A DNA stretch of 64,000 bases from the NCBI GenBank assembly GCA_013399695.1, contig VXAU01002491.1, forward strand, positions 1 through 64,000, read 5' to 3'. The translations under genes were made by a program, and so were the position numbers. This document shows, one piece after another, positions 41,601-51,294 of this stretch; position 1 is the first letter of the stretch, and the number at the start of each line of letters is the position of its first letter. The notes beneath the pieces were generated by a model. It saw only the letters and a list, made by a program, of their open reading frames with translations, searched no databases and was not told the origin of the DNA. Origin of the DNA: Formicarius rufipectus. Lineage: Eukaryota; Chordata; Aves; Passeriformes; Formicariidae.

Positions 41601-44600
41601 CCAAGGCATAGCAAGGTCTGTGTATAGCACTGGGTCTCTGTGAACTGCTGCTTGCAAATTCTCTGTAATCACAACACTGGCAATATTGAAACTATTTCCT
41701 ATGGAACATACAGAAAAGTAAGAGGAAGTGCTGCAAATGGTAAGTTGACTTTTTTGTGTTTCTTGATTAGATGAAATCAGAAAAGCTTTTACTGAATCTC
41801 GTTGCATGTTGCAAGTCTGTAGATTTTGTCTGTTTGAGTTGGGTGATTGTTCCAGAGCACTTGTGGTAATACTGATGGTCAGACAACCACTTTCTCTACA
41901 CGTTGCCTCCACTAGAGTGAGACTGCTTAAGTGTACTTGCAGCAGGTATTGAGGACTGTCACACTCTGAGCTCTCAACTCTGCTATTTCCAGTGTCCTAA
42001 GAGGTGATGGCTTCTAGTGGTGATAAAATAGTTGGTCTTGTTGTGCAGTCTTGCTACACACTCGTTAAACCTCGCTGCAAATATTCAATTTTTAGTTCTC
42101 TGCTCTGTATCTTTTATACTACTACTATTTTTCCCTTCCTTTCCATAGCTGACATAAGACTTATTCCCATGGGATGATTGGTCTAGTAATGAGTTGTAGT
42201 TTTAAGGCCAAATGTGTAGTTTCTGCAGCAAGGTGTTTTTAAATGAGGCAGGCCTGAGAAAGTGCTAAGAGCTGTAATCGTTGTTGACTGAGAAGAAATG
42301 ACAGAAAGGGGACACTATGGAACATGATCTCTTGAGCAGAGTATTTTTGCAGAAATAGCCTGTGTCCTGGGTTTAAGAAGACCTGTGCACAATAGAAAAA
42401 TGGCTTTTGTGTGGTTAAGTGGGTTTGATTTTCAAATGAATGCCTGCTGATGGATTAGCAAATGAAACGGGATCATTGGAGCATCCCCGTTAGTGTTATG
42501 TGCCTGCAGAAGCCAGTAATGCACATAGGGATCATAGGAATTCACATTGCATATGGTGAATTCAGTGGGGGCAGAAATCCTACTGACATGACAGTCACCA
42601 CAGCTGCTGAATATGAAGAATTACTTTTTAGTGTGTTTTTAAAAAGGTTGATCTCTAAAAATGGTGACCTTAGGTGTAATCAAAGTGATAATTACCTCTT
42701 CAGTCTTCACAGAGCCTAAAAGAGACTTCTGCCAACAAGTGAGACCCTGAGCTGTGTGATGTGCATGCGTGATATTTAATTTCTCAAGCACAGAGCTCAA
42801 TTGTACCATCCATGTCTCATTTTCTGGGCTGAAAATGGTATTTGTCACTCAAGCCCAATTGCGTGGCTGTTGTGCATTGTCTCTGAACATGCTGCAGTGT
42901 GCAGAGTTTACTTTTTCAAACTTGTTTAGAAAATATTTCTTTTTGAAATTTGCTGTTGTGTTAAGTGATTCAGCATAGTTCTAGCATCTCCTCCCCTGGG
43001 TAAATTTTAGGTACATTTTAATTTCAATGTGATCCTGTTGGGTTAGGGCTCCCCTCATTTTGAACAGGCCCCTTGATTTATAGACATATGCCGGTGATAT
43101 CTATCCTCTCTCTAATGTAAATTGAAGTAGACCTCCAGAGGGCAAGTAGAACTTTCCCACTTCCAGGTTTTCTAGTTGTTTTTCTTCCTAATCTGTCATC
43201 TTTTGGAGTTTGTTTCCCGTAATACAGATGTGCTCTGTAGGTATGGGAGACTTCAGGGAGAGGTTTGGCTGGTTGCTGGCACATTTGCTGGGAAGGATAG
43301 AATTACAACTCCACTGCTGGAGGGAGGTTTGTGGTGGTGTCAGCAATGCAGTTTCAATTGCATGTGTACTCTGTAATTGTAGAATGAAAATGACAAAGGG
43401 AGAGGAGGGTCTGCTAATTACTAATAGTAATGTAAGTTACTGTGTGCACAGAGAGATTCTAAAAGGTAATTTTCTATGTATGTTTTCCCTTTGGGATCCT
43501 TCAGTTGAACACATTCATTGCAAAGATAAGCCCAGGCCTTTGTTCTGAATCCAAACTATCAGTATCATTTGAAAGCAGTTTTGTTTTCTGGATTTCTTGG
43601 GGGTGTAACTGTTGTTTAAAGTGTGGTTTCTGAGCACAGCTCCTAGCTTGGCTGTCTGACAATGATAGGACACAAGTTAAAAAGTAGGGGAAAGTATGTT
43701 TCGAAGTTCTCAAATTTGGAGGAGCCTCACAATGCTTTTGAAAGTGAGATTTAACATGTTGCTCTCTCTTAACTGTTATTTCCCTGATATGTAGAAGGCT
43801 ACAAATATCACATTCCCCAATGTGTTAATGTGTTTTAAATAAAGTACTGACATGGCTGGCAGTATGTTTCAGCATTTGTCTGATCTCTTCCCTAAATACT
43901 GTCTGTCTCAGAAGCGCTGTGAGGATAAATTAATACAGTAGAGAGTATCATAGGTTGCTAAAAGTTGTGGCATTTTACAGTTACATAGGTAAGTAGATAC
44001 CTGTATCATACCCTTATAAGACATCTGATAAGGTAATTTGAGGACTTTTTAGTCTGTTTTCTAAGGAAATGAGGTTTATGCTTCTTTTTTAACTTCCTGT
44101 CAAACGTGGTCCAAATATATATATAGGAAGTCAGATTTCATTAGCTCTGCTCACGGAGTAACTTGTGGGGCATTGAGGTTCCAAGCTGAAGCATTTATTT
44201 TAGATTCATGGATAGTCTTGCATAAAATTTGGGATCAGCAGTGCTGAACACTTAGGATGGCACAAGTAACAAGGAGCTGTTCAAGCTTTTTCTTTGTGTG
44301 TTTTTTTTTTTTTTTTTTGATTGCCGTATGTATTTAAATTTCAGACAGGATTTAACCAGAAGAATGATTCGGATTTTATCCATTCGTCACTTCCAATAGC
44401 AGCTCTGTTCTGAAGAGATGATACCGGAGTGACATCTGGTTCATTTCTGTTTCCCCTATAATCCTTTCCATGCTGACTTTTCATGCCAAGTAAGGTCCTA
44501 TGCCATTTTTGTGTGGCTCCGAGATTCCAGATTCATCACTGCTTCTCAAGACAGGTCTTGGTCTTGCTTTGCTCCGTCTACTGAAATTATTTTCCGCTGT

Positions 44601-45003
44601 GTGGCATGAATTCTGACTTCTCCCTTGAAGGCATAGATTTTCTATTTTATAAATCTGTCCTAAGATCCATTACCTGATTCCTTAATGAAGTCTCCCGCAC
44701 TTAAAAGCTATTTCACCATGTACACTTTGCAGAGTATTATGAAGTATTTAAGTCAATAATCATGTTTATCTTTCCTAGCCAGATTCTTAAACCGGTCATT
44801 GCAGATGATGGGATGTTTTTAATGGATGCTTTGCCCAGTGTCCCGGAGCTAAAGCTAAAAAGTATTCATTCAAACATAAAAAGATGCAGTAATGTTTTTC
44901 CTTTTCTTTTGCAGTGCAATTTTCCAGAGAACCAGGCTGGCTAGAAGGCACGTTAAATGGCAAGAGAGGACTTATTCCACAAAATTATGTTCAGTTTTTA
45001 TAG
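8503..45003 (+). CDS. ARHGAP10: ARHGAP10 (GRAF2) Rho GTPase-activating protein 10, last five coding exons
   Basis: Five exons joined in order (8503-8653, 23600-23762, 34134-34265, 35676-35767, 44915-45003) give 627 nt: 208 codons and a TAG stop. Every junction keeps the frame and every internal boundary has consensus AG/GT signals. The protein runs from the residues just after the RhoGAP domain (IFKTLPD), through a Ser/Pro-rich linker, to a C-terminal SH3 domain ending NYVQFL. Known family biology: GRAF proteins have BAR, PH, RhoGAP and SH3 domains, stimulate GTP hydrolysis by RhoA and Cdc42, and bind FAK/PYK2-type partners through the SH3. The BAR, PH and RhoGAP exons are not in the window, so the gene is partial at its 5' side. 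Paralogues ARHGAP26 and ARHGAP42 are less likely: the AVYPCEAEHSSELSF and GLIPQNYV wording fits ARHGAP10 as I recall it, and the convergent NR3C2 neighbour is the ARHGAP10 arrangement. Confidence 0.95.
11799..11897. repeat. T-rich tract with G interruptions, about 100 bp
   Basis: Runs of 6 to about 15 T are separated by one to four G, ending in TTTTG units. It is low-complexity sequence in an ARHGAP10 intron. It may be the A-rich tail of an old - strand insertion or a simple expansion. I see no element body next to it. Confidence 0.85.
16275..16291. repeat. Short TA dinucleotide run
   Basis: About eight TA units in an intron. Confidence 0.7.
18385..18451. repeat. T-rich tract with G interruptions, about 65 bp
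   Basis: This is low-complexity sequence of T runs broken by G, GTGTG and TTGTTG units, with no adjacent element body. It resembles the tract at 11.8 kb. Confidence 0.8.
20690..20900. promoter_or_regulatory. Candidate enhancer-like element with clustered homeodomain motifs
   Basis: About 210 bp of intronic sequence contains ATAATTAGC, GTAATTAAA, TTAATTAGC, GCCAATTGATT, GGCATTAATC and a perfect 16-bp palindrome (TTATTAAGCTTAATAA, 20878-20893). TAATTA-type cores are the usual binding sites of homeodomain proteins, and their density is higher than in nearby intron. Conservation cannot be judged from one sequence, so the call is inference from motif density. Confidence 0.3.
23600..23762 (+). CDS. 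ARHGAP10: ARHGAP10 exon, Ser/Pro-rich linker
   Basis: This is a 163-nt exon. The acceptor is CTATCTTAG and the donor is CT|GTAAGT. The first two bases complete the codon begun in the previous exon (G+CT, Ala), and the last two carry into the next. The translation includes DSHSSPREDTPTGSMDSLSS, then a serine/proline run, and ends AGWTTN plus a split Leu. The EDTP..S.DSLSS core is the conserved part of this ARHGAP10 linker. The Ser-Pro and Thr-Pro steps are possible proline-directed phosphorylation sites, which is inference. No folded domain is visible. Confidence 0.93.
28554..28568. repeat. Short GT dinucleotide run
   Basis: About seven GT units in an intron. Confidence 0.7.
30403..30421. repeat. 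C-rich homopolymer tract
   Basis: About a dozen C followed by GCCCCGG, in an intron. Such tracts are prone to sequencing and assembly length errors. Confidence 0.7.
31528..31554. repeat. ATTT tetranucleotide repeat
   Basis: TTTATTTATTT, then AATTATTTATTT, in an intron. Confidence 0.7.
31968..32045 (-). mobile_element. CR1 LINE 3' end, truncated, antisense to ARHGAP10
   Basis: Read on the + strand it starts AGAATCATAGAATGG, continues ACCTTAAAGTTCATCT and ends GGGCATCCCTGCCCATGG. This is the reverse complement of the CR1 3' terminus, so the element lies on the - strand. It is about 80 bp, severely 5'-truncated and diverged, as is usual for avian CR1. Confidence 0.85.
34134..34265 (+). CDS. 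ARHGAP10: ARHGAP10 exon, variable linker before SH3
   Basis: This is a 132-nt exon. The acceptor is TATTTCCTCTTAG and the donor is AG|GTACGA. It begins with the third base of a split Leu codon and ends with two bases of a Ser codon. The translation starts PGQSRPSMVSWMN and ends ATGSDRAVE. Only the first residues (PGQ.R.SMV.W) resemble the mammalian protein as I recall it. The rest, rich in Ala, Asn, Phe and Pro, is divergent and appears somewhat shorter. The exon is supported by its phase match on both sides and its position just before the SH3 exons. Confidence 0.88.
34266..35675 (+). other. ARHGAP10: ARHGAP10 intron, 1.4 kb
   Basis: The intron lies between GTACGA at 34266 and TTTTTCAG at 35675. 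Apart from T-rich sequence after the donor, nothing distinctive is visible. Confidence 0.88.
35676..35767 (+). CDS. ARHGAP10: ARHGAP10 exon, N-terminal half of SH3 domain
   Basis: This is a 92-nt exon. The acceptor is CATTTTTCAG and the donor is GATG|GTAAGT. The translation is (S)VAHRKARAVYPCEAEHSS followed by ELSFQIGAIFED. It holds the SH3 RT-loop region: the AVYPCEAE strand stands for the usual ALYDYEA, and ELSF is the acidic/hydrophobic motif that packs the ligand groove. The second half of the domain is in the final exon about 9.1 kb downstream. Confidence 0.96.
39387..39401. repeat. T homopolymer
   Basis: About 15 T flanked by AATTAA and TAAAA, in an intron. Confidence 0.75.
44301..44318. 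repeat. T homopolymer
   Basis: 18 T after TTTGTGTG, about 600 bp upstream of the last ARHGAP10 exon. Too distant to act as its polypyrimidine tract. Confidence 0.8.
44915..45003 (+). CDS. ARHGAP10: ARHGAP10 terminal coding exon, C-terminal half of SH3 and stop
   Basis: The acceptor is TTTTCTTTTGCAG and the coding part is 89 nt, ending in TAG at 45001-45003. The first two bases complete a Val codon. The translation is (V)QFSREPGWLEGTLNGKRG followed by LIPQNYVQFL. It carries the SH3 signature residues: the GWLEG tryptophan of the n-Src side, the glycine of KRGLIP, and the proline and tyrosine of IPQNYV that line the polyproline-binding groove. The domain ends at the protein C-terminus, as is normal for GRAF proteins. 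Confidence 0.97.
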
Positions 45004-45418
45004 CTTTGTGCATTGAACGCCAAGGTGGTGTACATGGTATCCATGGATTTTTGTTCTAGTCACTTGTCTCTACTTTTGTGGCTGCTTTTAATCAATGAAG
45101 AGCTGGACTATGGATTGAATATCCTAATCTGTATAAAGACGTTATGTTGCCAAATACAAATTAAAAAAACAAAAGGTTGAGATTTCAAAAAAAGGCATCT
45201 TTGAGGGTTGGAATGGATGGGGGGAACAAGAAAGGGGGATGGAGGGATAGTTTAATTTTTTAATAGGCTGCCTTTTTTTGTTTTCAGTTGGAAAGAGCAG
45301 TAGTGGTATGTTTGTTTGCAAAATAATTAGCATTTTAAGTCACGTATTTGGTTGATCTGTCACTCAACTTAGTGTCCTGGAGATTATGCCTCAGTAACCA
45401 GCATTTTTAACAGAATGT

Positions 45419-45609
45419 GAGGGTGGTGAGGCACTGGAAAAGGTTGCCCAGAGAAGCTGTGGATGCCCCATCCCCTGAAGTGTTCAAGACCAGGTTGGAT
45501 GGGACTCTGAGCAACCTGGTCTAGTTAAAAGTGTCCCTGCCCAGGGCAGGGGGGTTGGAACTAGATGATCTTTAAGGCTCCTTCCAACCCAATTCTATGA
45601 TTCTCTGAT
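45419..45609 (+). mobile_element. CR1 LINE 3' end inside the ARHGAP10 3' UTR
   Basis: This is about 190 bp of the CR1 3' region in sense orientation. Recognisable blocks are GGTTGCCCAGAGAAGCTGTG, GATGCCCCATCCC, AAGACCAGGTTGGATGG, GGGGTTGGAACTAGATGATC and the terminal ATTCTATGATTCT. It is 5'-truncated with no coding capacity. It starts 416 nt after the ARHGAP10 stop, so it should be transcribed as part of the 3' UTR. Confidence 0.93.
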
Positions 45610-45871
45610 TATTTGTGTTTGGAAGATACTGTTGGATTTAAGAAAGGCTATCATGCTGACAATTAAATTATATATCAAAGTGGAATAACCAGTATGGAAC
45701 AGACATCAGTAAGTAAAATAATAGTTAAGACATGACATTTTTCAAATGTCTTCAAAGAGCACATCTGTTTATGTTATGTGTATGATTTATTTTATAAAGA
45801 CACGTGAACTTTTATTACAGGTTCCTATATGTCACGGTTCCTTTGCTACTCAAAAATATCACTGTAAATGA

Positions 45872-45877
45872 AATAAA
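45872..45877 (+). terminator. ARHGAP10: Polyadenylation signal AATAAA, ARHGAP10
   Basis: A canonical AATAAA lies 869 nt after the stop codon. Within 40 nt downstream is a T/GT-rich stretch (TTATTTGCTATTTGACTTGT) suitable as a cleavage-stimulation element. It is the first canonical signal found on this strand after the coding end. Confidence 0.6.
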
Positions 45878-45895
45878 ATGTTATTTGCTATTTGA

Positions 45896-48800
45896 CTTGT
45901 CATTCCTATGTTGCAGAATATTTTGCTCTGGTTCTGAGAGTTGTGACATGGAGTAATTATTGGCAGCTATGTGCAGTCCAGTCAACCTGAAGCAGGCTCC
46001 AAAATGGACGGGTACCTTTCCTCACTTAGAACGGGCAGTGCTGCCAGCTCCAGCCAAAAGGAAAAGAGAATCTCTGGCTACAAAGCTTTTGCATCCTGGA
46101 GGCATCTTGCATTTATCTGTTGTCTGTCTGTTTAGCTGCTCCTTGACCTTGCCTTTCTTCCTTCCCTGTAATTGTCAACTGTAAGGTCTTAAGAATGCTC
46201 CAAGATACCGGAATCCTCAAGACCTGCCCTGAAATTTGTAGAATTTGAGTAGGGAGAGAGTTGTCTGTGGTCATAAAAAACACCTTCCAGAAATCCTGTG
46301 GTCTATAAATATATACTTTGTGATTTTAAAAAAAAAAAAGGTTACATCCAATTTCTCACTAATCTTTGTATTTTTCTTCAAGTAAGACGCTCTGGGAGGC
46401 AGTGGAGAGGATGCAGGAAAATATGACATGACATAGAACACAGGCTCATTTATTTGTGAAATTGGACTGGATTTGGAGTCAGTTACTGCAGATACACTTA
46501 GCTTGCAAGTTTGTCTAACAGATGTGATTACTAAACCAGTTAATGGTTAATGCTGCCTTAAGATTGGGATGGCTCTTTTTCCTCCCTGAAGAATTAACTC
46601 CACACCATTATTTTGTTCCTTTGCCCAGACTATTGGAGTGCACACAAATCATCTCCAGATGGAGCCATTGTGGGCCAAGTGAGTACAACTCTACAGCACT
46701 AACCCTCATTGCTTGGAGGAGTTTCATTTGGTGTATCCTCCTGGTATTTAAGCAGTGACACTCTGCCATACAGCTTTTGGGCAGTTCTTGTCTTGGCATA
46801 GTGACTCCAGCACTGAAGATGACTTTTGTACTTTTTTGAAGGAGATCAAGTTCCTTAAATTACTCCTTGACTCAGTATTAAGGAAATAGTTGCACCAATA
46901 CTTAGAGCAACAGATTGAAGGTTTCCTTGCTCATATTTGTTCATGTGGCAAAGCACTGTTCTGGCTGGGGAATGTTGCTGGGGTGCACAGCTTTATCGAC
47001 CTATTAGTGGCCTTAGAGTCATTCTGGAGGCAGGATGGTGTTTGTGTGCCAGAATCAGTTTTTGTGGCTACCAGGTTGGTGGACAATGTTGAGAGGGAAG
47101 GTTTTCAATCTTTGGTATGGGCCTCACAGGTGTGGCAACAAGGTATGCTGGCTTGTCAGGTAGCAGAGCTCTGGTAACTTGAAGCTGACAAGCTTTGGAA
47201 GTTGCTTCCATTCGTTTTGTTGTTGTTTTAAACTTGCAGTGCATGTTTGATCTTGTTCTGGCTGCTATCTTCCAAAATTCTTAATGTTTTTCAACTCTAG
47301 CTCTGTGTTTGGGTTTTTCGTTTGGATTTTTTTTTTCTTTTTAACTGAGGTAGTTAAAAAAGGCAGATATATAGACAAGGAATAAAAGACTTAGTGTCTG
47401 TTCTATCCAGTCCTGTGACCCTATTTTGCCTTTAGGTGAGATGTTTTGAGACTCCTGTCGCTCCAGGGGCCACGCAGAGCCCAAACAAGAAGAAAACTTT
47501 TTCCAGTGAGAAATGATACGCTGAGCAGAGGTAACACTAATCCGAACTTTCTCATGTCCTAGACATTGTCTGAAGGCAGTGGTGTGAGCTGAGCCAGATC
47601 AGATCTGGCTTTCAGGCTAACCACAGTGCCTGTTAGGAATACAGTTGTGGGAACTGCTACCCACCACATGGGTTTCCACATCAGCCCAGCTCTACTAAGG
47701 CTGAGTACAGACTTGCAGTGGCACAGCTCATTCTTCACCCTCACAGCTGAACAGCGCCGTCAATGGTGCCTCATCCTGGCTGTCTGGAAGTAGAGATTAA
47801 AAGATGCTAAAAATTAAAAACCCTATAAAGGGAGTCAGGCCCCTTTTCCATCCTTTGAGATTGCTTGATTTCCTGAAGCTGGCCTTAGGGCATGCTTACT
47901 GTCTGTCTTTCCAGGGGCAGTAGACTCGGGAGGAGCAGAGTAACACGCTGTTCACTTGAGGCAGGAAGGAGGACAGGGAGTCCATTGTGGAGGAAGCTGG
48001 ATGAAGATTTCCTCTCTTTTGGCCTGGTAGCTGGAGTGGTTGCTCTCTGTGGGTCTGGCCTAACTTCATCCTCTCATGTGGAACTGCTCTCCTGCCAGAG
48101 TTGTGGGTTCTGGTTTGGCGTAATCCTCAGGCTGGGTCCCCCCTCCCTTCCTATTGCTGGTTACTGTGTGCAGGGGCAGGGACTTGTCAGTTTTCAAAAG
48201 CCAAGAGTGCCTGTAGTGAACACATGACAGGGGCTGAAAATCAGAGTATGAATTAGGAAAAAAAAAAAAACCAAAAAGAAAAACCTAACAAGCATTTTAT
48301 GCAAAATGACATTGGTCACACCATCACTGTGGGGCCCAAGACTGAATCCCCCAGCCTGAGGATTGAGGTGGAATGTGTGTTTGCTGAATAATTAATGGAA
48401 AAGCTGAGGCTCCTGGCTGGGATCAGCAGAAATTTATAGTCTGTGTTAGTCACTGGACAGTGCTCAGCCCTGTCCAAGGCCAGGCAGCATTTTCACTCCG
48501 CTGGGTGAAAAACCCGGGGGTTTTCAGGCTGCTGAATGTTAAGTGCTGTCCCAGCTGATCTCTGGGGCAGGTTTCCTTCTGATGCCATCTTTCATCAGGA
48601 ATGAAAGAAAAAAATCTCATTAGCTCATTATCTGCCCTGTAATGAAAGTAAGTGTTCCAGCTACACTGCTTGCAGCTTTTGCTGGCTGAGCTTCTGTAAT
48701 TGTGTCACAGAAGAGACTGGGGCAGAAACTTGCCTTCCTCAACACTCTGTTCCTTGTTCTCTTAACCCATTTCACAATTCTTACCTGGTTTGCAATTTAA

Positions 48801-50180
48801 ACAGAAAAGCTGCTGCCAGAGGGCTTACGTAGGCTGTAAATGCACCAGTGCTAAACTGGGTTTCACTGGAAGTCTTCACTGGAGTTTCACCTTTTAAGCT
48901 GAATGTGCCTTGGACATTGTTTTCTACATCCAAGAGTGTGGCCTCATCTGTCCTTGCAGTAGCCACAGGTAAGCTCCAAGTAAACTTCCTAGTATCAACT
49001 CTACAATTAAAGTAGGAACACTGTAAAAACTTGCAAAATCTGTGACGTCAAAGGGCATTTTTTCCACTCCTTCCTATCTTAGTAATATTGTACTCATCAT
49101 AAGTTCCCAGTCTGTGCAGACACCTGAAAAAAAGCAGTGTCCTGGCTTGAGGTCAGATTACAAGTTTGGATGTTTTTAAGTAGCGATAGCATGGTCTTAT
49201 TTCTGGAGCAGCATATGACAGATACATCTGCTTGTAAACATATGGAAAATTTTTCTTAACACTGCTGATCCTCTATTCCTTCCTTCTGACAATTCAGCAA
49301 ACAGAAAGCAGGTGCAAGGATTTTTGGCAATAAAAAGTTTATGTAACTTGTTATTAAAAGAACAAAATGCACTTAAAGGGTGGTCTTGTACCACAGACCT
49401 GGCTTGTGCAGAATTTGGTGGTGAATTTTTGAGCTTACTGCACAGAACAAATCAGAATAGCAGGAGTTTTATTTCCCCTCTGTCTTACTGTAATTCCAAC
49501 TGGAAAAGGGCTGACCCTGAGAAGGCGGTGTATATAAAATAGCACATCCCTTTTTCCGTGAGAGAAATTCTAGCTTTGTTCAAGGGGTACAGCTGCCCAT
49601 GGGTGGTTGACAGGACCTGGAAGGCAGGCTGGGTTTCTTTGTTGCAGTGGGATGTAGCTTGTGCCCCTCAGAGTGCCAGCACGTCATTTGTCAAGCACAG
49701 TGACCTAAGTGAACCATGTTCCTCACCCTTGGGCATTCCTTATCCCACAGCATGAGTAGCTGCTCCCTGGCCAAAGCCACTGGACAGACTCCATTGTTTG
49801 AATTAATAGAGCTTGATGAAATTAAATCTCTACATGTATGAAGAAAGATGTTATACTGCATTTTAGGATGCTTACTGTTGGCATGTCCAAGGCCAGGCTG
49901 GATGGGGCTCTGATTAACTTGGTCCAGTGGAAGGTGTCCCTGTCCATGGCTGGAACTAGATGGTTTTTAAGGTCCCTTCCAACCCAGAGCATTCTATGGT
50001 TCTGTATTGTTTCTAAATGAGCAGGAGCTTGTCTCTAAGGATATCAATGCACCAGCACCTATCTGAGATTAAAATGCAAGAAATACTTGCAATCAAACCA
50101 GTTTAATTCATGTATATTTGTACAATTTGTATATAAAAAAAAAAGAAAAATAGGTACTTGCAGACATTAACATAAAGACC
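45896..50180. other. Intergenic region between convergent ARHGAP10 and NR3C2
   Basis: No exon, RNA gene or promoter-like CpG cluster is recognised. It contains A runs at about 46328-46340 and 48258-48270 and a sense-orientation CR1 3' fragment at 49882-50006. Short open frames (for example 46890-47177 and 47892-48227, both +) have no recognisable domain. The right boundary depends on where NR3C2 transcripts end and could be as far right as about 51,050. Confidence 0.65.
49882..50006 (+). mobile_element. CR1 LINE 3' end, truncated, intergenic
   Basis: About 125 bp matches the CR1 3' region on the + strand: CCAAGGCCAGGCTGGATGG, AGTGGAAGGTGTCCCTG, GGAACTAGATGG and the terminal ATTCTATGGTTCTGT. 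It lacks the GGCAGGGGGG block seen in the copy at 45.5 kb, so a small internal deletion or a different subfamily is likely. Confidence 0.9.
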
Positions 50181-50195
50181 AAACAATATTTTCTA

Positions 50196-50201
50196 TTTAT
50201 T
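50196..50201 (-). terminator. NR3C2: Alternative distal NR3C2 polyadenylation signal
   Basis: An AATAAA on the - strand is followed on that strand by a GT-rich stretch (TTGTTTGGTCTTTATG). A second AATAAA-type hexamer is at 50293-50298. Use of either would lengthen the 3' UTR to about 3.5 kb. A CR1 fragment begins about 190 bp beyond, which limits how far a conserved UTR is likely to extend. Confidence 0.4.
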
Positions 50202-51067
50202 TAAAAAGCTTTAAACATACAGAAGCAAACCCCTAATTATAAATGCATCATTATGCATAGATTTTACTGTTTACACCATACTGCTGGCTGCTTTTATTTT
50301 TCATCCAGGAATCTATTTAAACTCCAAGAATTCTTAAACATTCCTCTGAGCTTCCTGGCCTCAGAACTGCTGTCTGTCTTATCAAGTCATTGACCTCCAG
50401 CTGAAAACATTGCTCTAAAAAAAGTCAAATCTTTAATAAACAATTAAAAGTGCATTAACTGTAGAATTGTTTAATTTCATAAATGTTTAAACAAGTCAGT
50501 GAAAAACACCACCCTGTGAATTAGCTTTTTGCATTATTGATTGTAAAGTATCTTTTTAATAAGATTCTGATATTGCAAACTTTAGTCTTTTCTATTTTAC
50601 TCTGCGCAACTGCTCAGTCGCACGATGTGTAGTATTCCTGAAATACCCACTGCAGTACATTAACACTATTTTACATTTGAACTGTGTATACAATGCTCTT
50701 GCTGCATATCCCTGTTCCTTCTGACATCAAAATAATTTAGCTCAATGAACAAAAGCCCACCTCTAAAAGCTGTTATAGTTTGTCTTGTATTTTGCAGGAG
50801 ACAAATGCCTATTTCATTCTAAACAAATTCAAAAGAACATAACTAACTTCCCAGTAGCTAAAAACTAGGGTTGGTTTTTGTTTTTGTTTTTCCTGTACAC
50901 AGGTTTAGATAAAAAAAGTGATGGCTATTCTGCTAAAGTGTCCTTGATAAGAGAATACTGCCTCTTACAACATCTATATCCAATTGTATCTATTACTTCA
51001 ATGATGTCTAGCAAAAAATAATAATCAATGAATGGTTTCATAAACAACAGGTGATTAAAGTAAAGGA

Positions 51068-51073
51068 TTTATT
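51068..51073 (-). terminator. NR3C2: Candidate NR3C2 polyadenylation signal (AATAAA on - strand)
   Basis: TTTATT on the + strand is AATAAA on the - strand, 2.64 kb after the stop codon. Downstream on the - strand is CCTGTTGTTTATG, a GU/U-rich stretch. I prefer this one because of the UTR length it implies. Alternatives are listed separately. Confidence 0.5.
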
Positions 51074-51286
51074 ATAATCTGCTTACAGTTGTTTGCAAAG
51101 ACAGACATACGTTTTTGCATAAAGATATAAATTGCTTTTTAAAACTAATTTAGTGTGTTTAATTATATGAAGTTTCTGTGAATTATGAATTGTACCAAAC
51201 CAAGATTAAAAGTAATAAGGTACAAAAATAGGAGCAAACAGACAACAATTTGGACTGGGACAGGCATTTAACAGTGAAGTGTAGAA

Positions 51287-51294
51287 TATGGCTT
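51287..51294 (-). promoter_or_regulatory. NR3C2: miR-135 seed-match site 2 in NR3C2 3' UTR
   Basis: This is a second perfect 8-mer, AAGCCAUA in the transcript (TATGGCTT on the + strand). It is about 2.4 kb after the stop and roughly 215 nt before the preferred polyadenylation signal. If transcripts end at the proximal signal near 53,240, this site would be lost and only the first would remain. Confidence 0.65.

Larger units (their letters stand above)
35768..44914 (+). other. ARHGAP10: ARHGAP10 intron inside the SH3 domain, 9.1 kb
   Basis: This intron splits the SH3 domain between GAIFED and VQFSREPGW. It contains T tracts at 39387-39401 and 44301-44318, and a motif-dense AT-rich stretch at 38500-38700. 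No genes, RNA genes or recognisable transposable elements were seen. Confidence 0.86.
45004..45895 (+). other. ARHGAP10: ARHGAP10 3' UTR (predicted)
   Basis: This is non-coding sequence from the TAG to just past the first good AATAAA downstream. The first 415 nt are AT-rich and look unique. A CR1 LINE 3' fragment in sense orientation follows (45419-45609), then more AT-rich sequence with ATTTA-type pentamers. I saw no earlier AATAAA in + orientation after the stop. The UTR length of about 0.9 kb is inferred. Longer transcripts using later signals are possible. Confidence 0.6.

Noticed and set aside
47892..48227. 111-codon + strand frame in the intergenic region
   Set aside because: Composition reflects a locally GC-richer patch, with no recognisable domain or splice context.
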